DNA from: Clostridiales bacterium
Lineage (GTDB): Bacteria > Bacillota > Clostridia > Oscillospirales > Acutalibacteraceae
Reading direction: 5' to 3'
DNA: 35,566 nt
Assembly (NCBI GenBank): GCA_012517675.1
Contig: JAAYUL010000095.1
Span: 1-35,566, forward strand
The translations under genes and the position numbers were made by a program. The notes under the pieces were generated by a model, which searched no databases, was not told the DNA's origin, and saw only the letters and a list, made by a program, of their open reading frames with translations. Below are positions 27,557 through 35,566 of this stretch, one piece after another (position 1 is the first letter of the stretch; every line of letters starts with the position of its first letter).

Positions 27557-28195
27557 ATGAAAGCATCCATCAGCTCGCGCACCCTGTTTCTGGCTCAATT
27601 TTCCATGCTGCTCGCGATTGAAGCCATCGTGTGCTTCACCCCGCTCGGCTCGCTTCCGATCGGGCCGATCGTCGCAACGCTGGGCATGGTTCCGGTCATC
27701 ATCACCGCCGTGATTCTGGGCACGGGCGCCGGCTCCGCAATGGGCTTTTTCGCGGGACTGTTCAGCTTTTGCGTCTGGACGTTCACCCCGTCAAGCCCGC
27801 TCATCGCCTTTGTATTCACCCCGTTTTACTCGGTGGGCTCCGTCCACGGTAATTTCTGGAGCCTTGTGATCTGTTTCGTGCCCAGAATTCTGGTCGGCAC
27901 GGTTACGGGCCTGTGTTTTGCCCTGTTCACCCGGCTAAAATGGCGCCCGGTGTTTTCCTACAGTGCCAGCGGTATTTTGGGAAGCCTTGTCAACACCTTC
28001 CTGGTGCTCGGCGGAATTTACGTATTTTTCGGGCAAAGCTATGCGTCCGTCATCGGCAAAAGCTTTGATGCCCTGCTTGGCCTGATCGGCCTCACCATTT
28101 TGACCAACGGCATTCCGGAAGCCATCATCGGCGGGCTGGCCGCCTATGCCGTCTGCTATCCGGTCAAGAAAAACATCAACAGCAAATTTGAATAA
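27557..28195 (+). CDS. ECF transporter S component (substrate unproven, possibly pantothenate)
   Basis: About six TMs; PIGPIVATLGMVPVIITAVILGTGAGSAMGFFAGLFSF; NTFLVLGGIYVFFG; AGGAGG RBS. Confidence 0.82.
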   Translation: MKASISSRTLFLAQFSMLLAIEAIVCFTPLGSLPIGPIVATLGMVPVIITAVILGTGAGSAMGFFAGLFSFCVWTFTPSSPLIAFVFTPFYSVGSVHGNFWSLVICFVPRILVGTVTGLCFALFTRLKWRPVFSYSASGILGSLVNTFLVLGGIYVFFGQSYASVIGKSFDALLGLIGLTILTNGIPEAIIGGLAAYAVCYPVKKNINSKFE

Positions 28196-28264
28196 TGACG
28201 CGGATCGGGCACACAATAAGAACTGCTGATTCTTTCAGTAGTTCTACAAAGGAAGGTGCCTGTT

Positions 28265-28591
28265 ATGACAACCCTTGGCTGCAATGTGATGAACTGCGCC
28301 TACTACAAGGATTCCCTCTGCTGCCGCCCGGATATTCAGGTCAGCGGCCCGCGCGCCGGCACGTCGCGCGAAACCTGCTGCTCTTCTTTTACAAAAGCGT
28401 CGGACGGCGCGCAGAACTCCGTCTCCTACGCGCTGCCGAACACCTCCGTGGAGGTCCGCTGCGACGTAAAAAGCTGTGCTTTCAACAGCCGTGAACGGTG
28501 CGGAGCAGAACAAATCAGCATTTGTGCCGAAGACGAAGGCGGCTCCGCCCCGGAACAGAATTCGGAATGCGGCAGCTTCCGGCCGAAATAA
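28265..28591 (+). CDS. Tandem DUF1540 Cys-rich protein
   Basis: Two Cys-rich repeats: LGCNVMNCAYYKDSLCCRPDIQVSG..TCCSSF and VRCDVKSCAFNSRERCGAEQISI..CGSF. Confidence 0.85.
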   Translation: MTTLGCNVMNCAYYKDSLCCRPDIQVSGPRAGTSRETCCSSFTKASDGAQNSVSYALPNTSVEVRCDVKSCAFNSRERCGAEQISICAEDEGGSAPEQNSECGSFRPK

Positions 28592-28638
28592 CCGGAACCG
28601 TCTTTTGCGTGAAACAGAGAAAATCCCCCGACATGCGG

Positions 28639-28669
28639 AAATCCCCGCCGGAAGACCCGGCGGGGATTT
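28639..28669. terminator. Bidirectional hairpin terminator
   Basis: AAATCCCCGCCGG-AAGAC-CCGGCGGGGATTT between convergent genes. Confidence 0.7.
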
Positions 28670-28670
28670 G

Positions 28671-29144
28671 TCATCTTGAAATCAGTTTCGGATAAAGGCG
28701 CAGCGTTTCAATGACCGAACAGAATTTGTCGGAAAGGCTGACGATCAGCGATTCCTTATATTTCGGCGGAATAAGGGTGAGCGGCCACATGTGTTTGACA
28801 ATGATGTCGCGCTCCAGATCGTTCAGCGAAAAATATTCCTCCGCGTTGGCCAGCGCCGTTTTCGGGTGAGTAAAGCCGTGAAGCCCCTTCTCCCCGTTTC
28901 CGACATGCCAGTCATAAAGAAAAAAGTCATGAAGCAGCGCACCGCGTATAATGCTCCGGCCGTCCACCTTGATATGCAGCCTCCGGCACATCCAATAGCT
29001 GTAATACGCGACGGAAACGCTGTGCTCCAGCGTGGTAACGTTGGCGTGCTGAATATACTCCCTCATGCGCTGCACTTCGCCGGATTCCAGCAGTTCATGG
29101 GCGCAGAGTGTAAAGTACTCTTTTTCCTTTCGGTTCAAGGTCAA
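28671..29144 (-). CDS. HD-domain phosphohydrolase
   Basis: LEHSVSVAYYS...IIRGALLHDFFLYDW; TTG start at 29144 behind GAGGAG. Confidence 0.82.
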   Translation of the reverse strand: MTLNRKEKEYFTLCAHELLESGEVQRMREYIQHANVTTLEHSVSVAYYSYWMCRRLHIKVDGRSIIRGALLHDFFLYDWHVGNGEKGLHGFTHPKTALANAEEYFSLNDLERDIIVKHMWPLTLIPPKYKESLIVSLSDKFCSVIETLRLYPKLISR

Positions 29145-29255
29145 TATAGGTTCTCCTCTCACAGAGCTGAACTTGCCTATTATAGTAACGCATTTCTTTT
29201 CAGAAATCAAGAGGAAACTCCGTATTCCCACAAGGATAAATGCAACCGACGGCTT

Positions 29256-30026
29256 TTACGCGGACACGTTGTCCTTGTAAATTTTGAGAAGGCCGTCGAG
29301 CAAAAGCGTGTCGCAAAAATGGATGCTGTGGTCGCAGTGCTGAATAATTTCGCGGCAAAGCCCGCCCGTAGCCACCACGTGGCATTTTTCGCCGATTTCC
29401 TCCTCCATGCGCTCCACAAGTCCGTCAATCATACAGGCCGTGCCGTAAATAATGCCGGAGCGCATGCAGTCCACCGTATTGTCACACGCCACGTGCTCCG
29501 GCGCCTCCAGGCTGATGGAAGGAAGCTGCGCCGCGCGGCGCGTCAGGGCATCCATGGAAATGCCGACGCCCGGGATGATACAGCCGCCCCGCATGTTTTT
29601 TTCGCGGTCAAGCATCACCAGCGTGGTCGCGGTGCCCATGTCCAGAATAATGGTGGGCCCGTGGAACATTTCAGCCGCGGCGACACATCCGACCACGAGG
29701 TCGGCGCCCACCATCTCCGGCTGGCGGACGTCAATGCGGATCGAGGTTTTCGTGTTCGGTCCCACGCAAACCGGCTCCACGCCGGTCAGGCGCTTCACGG
29801 CCCGCATCATATGCGTTGTTAACGGGGGCACCACGGAACTGATGGCCGCCCCTTTGATCTCATGAACGGAAACCCCGTATATTTCCAATATGTCGCGAAG
29901 CTCAATGGCGTACTGATCTTCCATGCGGGAACAGTCGGTCGCCATGCGTGAAACAAAAAGAAGCTCATCCTCCCGGTACACACCAATGGTAATATTGGTA
30001 TTCCCGATATCCAGCGCTAATATCAT
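29256..30026 (-). CDS. coaX: Type III pantothenate kinase
   Basis: MILALDIGNTNITIGVY, SSVVPPLT, GADLVVGCVAA, ILDMGTATTLVML, GGCIIPGVGISMDAL, VVATGGL. Confidence 0.97.
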   Translation of the reverse strand: MILALDIGNTNITIGVYREDELLFVSRMATDCSRMEDQYAIELRDILEIYGVSVHEIKGAAISSVVPPLTTHMMRAVKRLTGVEPVCVGPNTKTSIRIDVRQPEMVGADLVVGCVAAAEMFHGPTIILDMGTATTLVMLDREKNMRGGCIIPGVGISMDALTRRAAQLPSISLEAPEHVACDNTVDCMRSGIIYGTACMIDGLVERMEEEIGEKCHVVATGGLCREIIQHCDHSIHFCDTLLLDGLLKIYKDNVSA

Positions 30027-30069
30027 GCGACAGCCTCCATCACAAAGATTGAAATTCCCGAATAATTAG

Positions 30070-30098
30070 ATTATAGCAACTTCTTGCCCGACTTTCAA
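30070..30098 (-). promoter_or_regulatory. Promoter for coaX
   Basis: Minus strand TTGAAA-17 nt-TATAAT. Confidence 0.65.
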
Positions 30099-30138
30099 TA
30101 AATAAATGATAATTTTTTAACGATTATTGTAATTACCC

Positions 30139-31095
30139 ATGAATTCTTTTATAATTTGTATGATATTGTCAAGTCTACATAAAAAAGGAGGGATCCCTGT
30201 AAAACAGAGTCTATACCCAAAACGCAGACGCCAGCCGGGCGACCGGTACGATGGCTTTCGCCTGAGAAAGCTTGACCCTTTTTTTGTGTTGATACCCCAC
30301 ATTATGAAGAGACGTACCGGAAGCATGGTCTTTTTTGAGGAGCGGATCGAAATTTCGCAGCTTGAAAAATTCATAAGGCGTCTTCGCCGTGAAAGCGAAA
30401 TGAAGGATTTGAGCCTTTTGCAGGTCATTATGGCCGCCGCGGTTCGAATGATTGCGACACATCCAGGCGTCAACCGGTTCGTAGCCGGACGAAGGCTGTA
30501 TGCGCGCAATTCGATCAGTCTGTCCCTCAGCTTCAAGAAAAGCATGAGCACCGAGGGGGCCGAAACCACGATCACACCCTGCTTTTCGCCCGCCGATACC
30601 CTTCCCGACGTTTGGCGCAGGCTTCACGACGAATTTGCGGCGAGTAAAAACAAGGAGGACAACGGAACGGACCGGCTTGCCGCTCTGTTTGCGCATCTGC
30701 CCGTTTTCCTTGTAAAATGGACCGTATGGCTGGTGAACGGTCTGGATCAGCTTGGCCGGATGCCGAAAGCGATTCACCGTCTTTCGCCCTTTCACGCCAG
30801 CGCGTTTATTGTGGACAACGGTTCCCTCGGAATTGGTTCCGTTTATCATCATCTTTATGATTTTGGGACCTGCTCCGTCTTCATTTCCATCGGCCGCAAG
30901 GAAAGCACTCTGAAAATCGATGAAAACGACAATATCAAAACGGAAAAGACGATGAACATTCGGTTTGTGGTGGATGAGCGAATCTGTGACGGTTACTATT
31001 TCGCCATCACCCTGCGGGATTTTCGCAGGCTGCTGCGCCACCCGGAACAGCTCTTAACGGTACCCGGGGAATTTCCGGAGGACCCGCAGCTCTGA
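30139..31095 (+). CDS. Stand-alone 2-oxoacid dehydrogenase E2 (CAT-like acyltransferase) catalytic-domain protein, start uncertain
   Basis: SPFHASAFIVDNGSLGIGSVYHHLYDFGTCSVFISIG...RFVVDERICDGYYFA matches the E2 catalytic fold; no lipoyl or binding domain. Confidence 0.8.
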   Translation: MNSFIICMILSSLHKKGGIPVKQSLYPKRRRQPGDRYDGFRLRKLDPFFVLIPHIMKRRTGSMVFFEERIEISQLEKFIRRLRRESEMKDLSLLQVIMAAAVRMIATHPGVNRFVAGRRLYARNSISLSLSFKKSMSTEGAETTITPCFSPADTLPDVWRRLHDEFAASKNKEDNGTDRLAALFAHLPVFLVKWTVWLVNGLDQLGRMPKAIHRLSPFHASAFIVDNGSLGIGSVYHHLYDFGTCSVFISIGRKESTLKIDENDNIKTEKTMNIRFVVDERICDGYYFAITLRDFRRLLRHPEQLLTVPGEFPEDPQL

Positions 31096-31101
31096 CCCGC
31101 G

Positions 31102-32949
31102 CTACGGAAAAAAGCGGCCGAGCAGAAGCCCGCACTGGTACACCAGGGCGGAGCAGTACCACGCCGTTGCAAACTGATACACGGCGCTTGCGGCCGCCCA
31201 TTTGATACTGCCCGTTTCACGCCTTATGGTGCTCAGCGCCGCCACACACGGCGTGTACAAAAGCACAAAGACAAGGAACGAGCAGGCGCTCAGTCCGGTA
31301 AAATTCGTTCGGAGCGCCCCGGTCAGGCCGCCGGAATACAGCACGTTCAGCGAGCTTACCACCGACTCTTTGGCAACCAGGCCGGTGAGCAGCGCAACCG
31401 AGGGCTTCCACGTGCCGAAACCGCACAGGGAAAAGACCGGCGCAATGAATTTTCCCCCAGCGGCCAGAAGGCTTCGGCCGCTGTCGGAGGTCATGCGGAA
31501 ATCCGCCGAGACCGACTGCAGCAGCCAGATGACCACGGCAGCGGCGAAAACCGTGGTGCCGGCCTTCTGCAAAAAATCCTTCACGCGCCGCTCCACATGC
31601 CGCCAGACGCTTGTGAGCGTAGGCATCCGGTAATCGGGAAGCTCCATTAAAAACGGCGCGGGCTCCCCTTTCAGCACGCTGTTTTTCAGCAGCAGCGCCG
31701 AAAGGATCCCCATCAGGACGCCGAACCCGTACAAAGCAAGCATGACGAACGGCCGCGCCTCCGCGAAAAAAGCCGCGGCAAAGAGCAGGTAGACCGGCGT
31801 TTTGGCACTGCAGGACATAAACGGAGTGATCAGGATGGTCAGCCGCTTGTCTTTTTCACGCTCCAGAATTCTGGTGCCCATCACCGCGGGCACCGTGCAG
31901 CCAAACCCCATAAGCAGGGGAACGAACGCCCTTCCGGAAAGGCCGATGCGCCGCATGGGGGCGTCCATAATAAAGGCCGCGCGCGCCATGTAGCCGCTGT
32001 CCTCCAAAAGCGACAGCAGCACAAACAGCAGCAGTATTTGGGGAAGGAACCGCAGCACCGCGCCCAGACCCGCCAGAATTCCGTCGACCACCAGGCCCCG
32101 CACCCAAACGGAGGTTCCCGCCGAAGAGAGCGTTTTTTCCACAAGCGGCGACAGCCGGGAAAACAGGAGAAAATCCACCCCGTTCACCAGAAACGTACCG
32201 ATCGGGCCAAAGGTCACGCCGAATATGGCGAGAATCGCGCCGATAAAGATCGGGATGGCCAGAACACGGTTTGTGACAACACGGTCGATCCGTTCCGTTG
32301 CGCTTTCAGAGCCGCCGCGTGCCCGCACCGCCGCATGAGTCAGACTCTCGATATAACGGTAGCGCGCATCCGCGAGCGCCGTTTCCGGGTCCGAGCAGCC
32401 GGCGGCCGGTTTGTGAACACGGTGGTAATGGACGGGCTTTCCCGCTGCGGAGACCGCCGCTTTCAGAATTTCATCAAGACCTTCCCCCCGGGAAGCCGAA
32501 ACAGGCACGACACGGATTCCGGTCAGGGAAGAAAAAAGGGCGCAGTCAATCCGGCCGCCGCGCCGTCTGACCACGTCCATCATATTCAGCGCGATCACCA
32601 TGGGAATGTCAAGCTCCATGAGCTGGGTGGTCAGGTAAAGGTTGCGCTCCAGGTTGGAGGCATCCACAATATTGATGATGACATCCGGTTTCTGCGCGGA
32701 CAGGTATTTTCCCGCGATCGCTTCCTCCGGCGAATAGGGTTCCAGCGAATAGACGCCGGGCAGATCGGTGATGCGGATGCTTTTTCCGGAAAAGCGGGCT
32801 TCTCCGCTCTTCTTCTCCACGGTGACGCCGGGCCAGTTGCCCACATAAGCGGCGGAACCGGTCAGCGCGTTGAACAGCGTGGTTTTGCCGCTGTTCGGAT
32901 TTCCCGCCAGCGCGGCGGTCAGCGTTCGGCTCGGTGCGTTCTGCTTCAT
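31102..32949 (-). CDS. feoB: Ferrous iron transporter B
   Basis: G1 AGNPNSGKTTLFNALTG, G3 DLPGVYSL, G4 NMMD, Gate domains (MGFGCTVPAVMGTRILEREKDKRLTILITPFMSCSAKTPVY). Confidence 0.97.
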   Translation of the reverse strand: MKQNAPSRTLTAALAGNPNSGKTTLFNALTGSAAYVGNWPGVTVEKKSGEARFSGKSIRITDLPGVYSLEPYSPEEAIAGKYLSAQKPDVIINIVDASNLERNLYLTTQLMELDIPMVIALNMMDVVRRRGGRIDCALFSSLTGIRVVPVSASRGEGLDEILKAAVSAAGKPVHYHRVHKPAAGCSDPETALADARYRYIESLTHAAVRARGGSESATERIDRVVTNRVLAIPIFIGAILAIFGVTFGPIGTFLVNGVDFLLFSRLSPLVEKTLSSAGTSVWVRGLVVDGILAGLGAVLRFLPQILLLFVLLSLLEDSGYMARAAFIMDAPMRRIGLSGRAFVPLLMGFGCTVPAVMGTRILEREKDKRLTILITPFMSCSAKTPVYLLFAAAFFAEARPFVMLALYGFGVLMGILSALLLKNSVLKGEPAPFLMELPDYRMPTLTSVWRHVERRVKDFLQKAGTTVFAAAVVIWLLQSVSADFRMTSDSGRSLLAAGGKFIAPVFSLCGFGTWKPSVALLTGLVAKESVVSSLNVLYSGGLTGALRTNFTGLSACSFLVFVLLYTPCVAALSTIRRETGSIKWAAASAVYQFATAWYCSALVYQCGLLLGRFFP

Positions 32950-32959
32950 ATTCTTTCCC

Positions 32960-33481
32960 TTAATTAAAAAAGATTCGGACCGTCAGCGCGGCCACAACAC
33001 ACGCCGTTAAGTCGGCGGTGAGCGCCGCCGGGATGGTATGGCGCGTTTTTTTCACGCCGACCGCTCCGTAATAAACCGCGATCGCGTAAAAAGTGGTCTC
33101 CGTGGAACCGGACATGACGGAAGCCACCCTGCCCACGTAGCTGTCGGCTCCGTTGCTCTGGAAAATCTGCATCAGGATTGCCGTCGCCCCGCTCCCGGAA
33201 ATCGGTTTGATCAGCAGGAGCGGCGTGACCTGCGGGGGCAGGCCCAGAAGATGGGCGGCGGGCGCCAGAAACGACGCCAGCATGTCAAGGGCGCCGGACG
33301 CGCCGAGCATGGTGACCGCCATGATGAGTCCGACCAGCGTGGGCAGAATTTCGACCGAGGAACGGAACCCTTCCTTTGCGCCGGCCACAAAGGCGTCAAA
33401 CAGAGGCACGCCGCGGAACAGGCCGAACAGCACGATCATCACAACCGCAGCCGGAATCACGCAGTCGCCCAGCTTATCCAC
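32960..33481 (-). CDS. spmB: Spore maturation protein B
   Basis: VKEGFRSSVEILPTLVGLIMAVTMLGASGALD-type core; LLLIKPISGSGATAIL; VASVMSGSTETTFYAIAVYYGAVGVKKTRH; GTG start behind GGAGGG. Confidence 0.94.
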   Translation of the reverse strand: MDKLGDCVIPAAVVMIVLFGLFRGVPLFDAFVAGAKEGFRSSVEILPTLVGLIMAVTMLGASGALDMLASFLAPAAHLLGLPPQVTPLLLIKPISGSGATAILMQIFQSNGADSYVGRVASVMSGSTETTFYAIAVYYGAVGVKKTRHTIPAALTADLTACVVAALTVRIFFN

Positions 33482-34061
33482 GTTTGACGCCCTCCAGAAG
33501 TTTGGCCGCCAGAACCCCCGCAAGAAGCGCGCAGGCGGATGTGACCCAGACCGCCGGAAGGATGTCAAACGGGGAAGGCGAACCGTACTTCGCCCGCAGG
33601 GTCGCCATAAAGGTCGGGATCAGCTGCAGAGAGGCCGTGTTGATCACAACAAACATCACCATGGAGTTATCCGCCTCGGTCCCCGGGTTCTGCCTGGAAA
33701 GTTCTTTCATGGCGGCAATGCCGAGCGGCGTCGCCGCATTGCCAAGCCCCAGCAGGTTCGCGGTGATGTTCATGCAGATCGCCCTGACGGCGGGGCTTCC
33801 GCCCGGGCAGGACGGGAACAGGCGCCGGGTAAGCGGTCTCATCATACGGGAAAGAACGGCGGTGACTCCTCCCTCGTCGGCAATCTTCATCAGGCCGGTC
33901 CACGCGCACATCATCCCGAGCAGTGAAATCACCAGCTTCACCGCGCTTTCCGCCCCGTTCATGACCGCCGCGGAAAGCTGCGGCACGCGGCCCGTTGCAA
34001 TCGCACAGACAACACTGAGCAAAATCATTGCGCCCCAAATGTAATTTAACAGGATGTTCAC
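33474..34061 (-). CDS. spmA: Spore maturation protein A (start approximate)
   Basis: LNYIWGAMILLSVV, VISLLGMMCAWTGLMKIADEGG, NITANLLGLGNAATPLGIAAMKEL. Confidence 0.94.
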   Translation of the reverse strand: MNILLNYIWGAMILLSVVCAIATGRVPQLSAAVMNGAESAVKLVISLLGMMCAWTGLMKIADEGGVTAVLSRMMRPLTRRLFPSCPGGSPAVRAICMNITANLLGLGNAATPLGIAAMKELSRQNPGTEADNSMVMFVVINTASLQLIPTFMATLRAKYGSPSPFDILPAVWVTSACALLAGVLAAKLLEGVKRG

Positions 34062-34146
34062 CACCTTTTTGCATGACGCCATATAATAAATATGCGATTG
34101 TAAAGCGAAACATAACAAAAACGCCGCTATGCCTGTGTTCAATTAA

Positions 34147-34175
34147 TTGACATAATTGGCAATTTATGCTATAGT
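34147..34175 (+). promoter_or_regulatory. Promoter for abrB-like gene
   Basis: TTGACA-17 nt-TATAGT. Confidence 0.7.
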
Positions 34176-34221
34176 TATAACAATGTATGACAAATATTGA
34201 TTTTTTACATTATGAAAGGCG

Positions 34222-34485
34222 ATGAATCAAATGAAATCAACTGGAATAGTTAGGAAAGTTGACGAGTTGGGTCGAATTGTATTACCGAAGGAACTGCGTA
34301 TGACCCTTAATATAAACGAGAAAGATCCGCTCGAAATTTTCGTGGACGACGATGGCAGAATTATTCTGAAGAAGTACGAACCCGCCTGTATTTTTTGCAA
34401 CAGCATGAACGGCGTGACCATGTTCAAAGGACATAATGTTTGCCGGGAATGCATGGCGAAAATCGCGGCCCGTCTGGAAGAATAA
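34222..34485 (+). CDS. AbrB/SpoVT-family transition-state regulator
   Basis: MKSTGIVRKVDELGRIVLPKELRMTLNINEKDPLEIFVDDDGRIILKKYEPACIFC; C-terminal CxxC pairs; ATG 34231 also possible. Confidence 0.95.
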   Translation: MNQMKSTGIVRKVDELGRIVLPKELRMTLNINEKDPLEIFVDDDGRIILKKYEPACIFCNSMNGVTMFKGHNVCRECMAKIAARLEE

Positions 34486-34525
34486 TCCTGCGCGGCCGGT
34501 TTTTAACAGCAGCAGAATGAAATTG

Positions 34526-34549
34526 AACCCCGGCCGGGCCGGGGTTTTT
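34526..34549 (+). terminator. Intrinsic terminator of abrB-like gene
   Basis: AACCCCGGCC-G-GGCCGGGGTT then T-run. Confidence 0.8.
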
Positions 34550-34573
34550 CCATTCAGGCAGGGGTCTGCCGAC

Positions 34574-34628
34574 AGGACGGAAAACGCCGCCGTGATATTT
34601 GAACTATCACGGCGGCGTTTTCCGTCCT
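34574..34628. terminator. Perfect 24-bp hairpin, terminator of DegT-family gene
   Basis: AGGACGGAAAACGCCGCCGTGATA-7 nt-TATCACGGCGGCGTTTTCCGTCCT adjacent to minus-strand stop at 34641. Confidence 0.75.
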
Positions 34629-34640
34629 CGGACTTTTTTA

Positions 34641-35566
34641 TTATTTATGGTATTTCTCCACGATATCCTTAACGGCGTCGATTACATACTGCACCTGCCC
34701 GTCGGTCAGGCCGGGATAAAGCGGAAGGGAAATTAAACGGCTGAAGTGTTTCTCCGCATTCGGGAAATCCCCTTCCCTGAACCCGAACCGGCTGGTATAC
34801 GCGCTCATATAAGTCACCGGGATGAAGTGTACGCTGGTCCCCACGTTCCGTTCGTTCAGCTCCTCAATGAAACGGTCGCGGTCGATATTGAGCAGCTCCG
34901 GCACAATGCGCACCACATAAAGGTGCCAGCAGTGCGTGGTGTAACCCGGGACAAACGGCGGTTCTATCGCATCGATTTTGCCGAACTCCTCCTGATATTT
35001 CGCGGCGATGCGAAGGCGCTTCGCCTGCATTTCCTCCAGGCGCTCCAGCTGCTTCAGGCCCATGGCCGCCTGAATGTCGAACATATTGTACTTATAGCCC
35101 GGCTCGCAGATATCATACCGCCAGGTGCCGCCTTTCGCGTAGCGGTTCCATGCGTTTTTGCTCATGCCCTGCCCGGCAAAGATCCGCGCCCTGCGGTCAA
35201 TTTCATCACTGTCGGTCACCAGCATTCCGCCGTCGCCCGTGCAGAGGTTTTTGGTGGCGTAAAAGCTGTAGGAAGCCGTTCCGCGCAGCCCGTTTCCGAT
35301 CAGCCTGCCTTTGTAGCGGCTCCACAGCGCGTGCGCGGCGTCTTCCGAAACAAAAAGGCCGTATTTGTCGGCAATTTGATAAATGCGGTCCAGATCGCAC
35401 ACCTGCCCGCTGTAATGCACCGGAACGATCGCCCTGGTGCGGGGCGTGATCTTCCGCTCGATATCGTCCGGGTCAATGCATGCCGTGCGGTAATCAATGT
35501 CCGCGAAAACCGGGGTCGCGCCGGTGTGGAGCACCGTGTTCGCCGTGGAGGCAAAGGTCATGAAAG
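34641..35566 (-). CDS. DegT/DnrJ/EryC1/StrS aminotransferase, 5' end beyond window
   Basis: VPVHYSGQVCDLDRIYQIADKYGLFVSEDAAHALWSRYKGRLIGN, SYSFYATKNLCTGDGGMLVTDS (PLP lysine), FHFIPVTYMSAY-like C-term. Confidence 0.93.
   Translation of the reverse strand, partial: FMTFASTANTVLHTGATPVFADIDYRTACIDPDDIERKITPRTRAIVPVHYSGQVCDLDRIYQIADKYGLFVSEDAAHALWSRYKGRLIGNGLRGTASYSFYATKNLCTGDGGMLVTDSDEIDRRARIFAGQGMSKNAWNRYAKGGTWRYDICEPGYKYNMFDIQAAMGLKQLERLEEMQAKRLRIAAKYQEEFGKIDAIEPPFVPGYTTHCWHLYVVRIVPELLNIDRDRFIEELNERNVGTSVHFIPVTYMSAYTSRFGFREGDFPNAEKHFSRLISLPLYPGLTDGQVQYVIDAVKDIVEKYHK

Noticed and set aside
28791-29822. 343-aa plus-strand ORF across HD gene and coaX
   Set aside because: Antisense to two recognised genes; His/Arg-rich low-plausibility protein.
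32038-32967. 309-aa plus-strand ORF opposite feoB
   Set aside because: Shadow ORF; feoB motifs on the other strand are unambiguous.
1-35566. CRISPR arrays, tRNA/rRNA genes, transposases or integrases
   Set aside because: No regularly spaced direct repeats, no recognisable tRNA/rRNA sequence and no recombinase-type protein seen; any inversion at 6019-6548 would need a recombinase encoded elsewhere.

Overview
This 35.6-kb window looks like chromosome from a spore-forming Firmicute (Clostridia-like), judging by spmA/spmB, AbrB/SpoVT, a T-box and consensus sigma-A promoters. Most of it is ordinary: two crcB fluoride channels, ABC transporters, dinB, a two-gene SufC/SufBD-like pair, a GH31 alpha-xylosidase, an MBL hydrolase, a DegT aminotransferase (cut by the right edge), coaX, feoB, and several DUF proteins. 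The strongest candidate for something less ordinary is a visibly AT-rich block at about 5.9-10.1 kb. It has a perfect TTGACA-17-TATAAT promoter, a small secreted protein with no family I recognise, two FtsX/MacB-like half-permeases, an ATPase and a small lipoprotein. The secreted-protein gene is bracketed by near-perfect 22-bp inverted repeats (20/22), which suggests an invertible or exchangeable cassette or a long-range RNA fold. Also notable: a Trp-specifier (UGG) T-box ahead of a TrpXYZ-like ABC system, a FUSC-like/HAD fusion with an altered DxD motif, an attenuator-like leader ahead of crcB, and an spmA-spmB-feoB operon. Family calls come from reading motifs and were not checked against databases.
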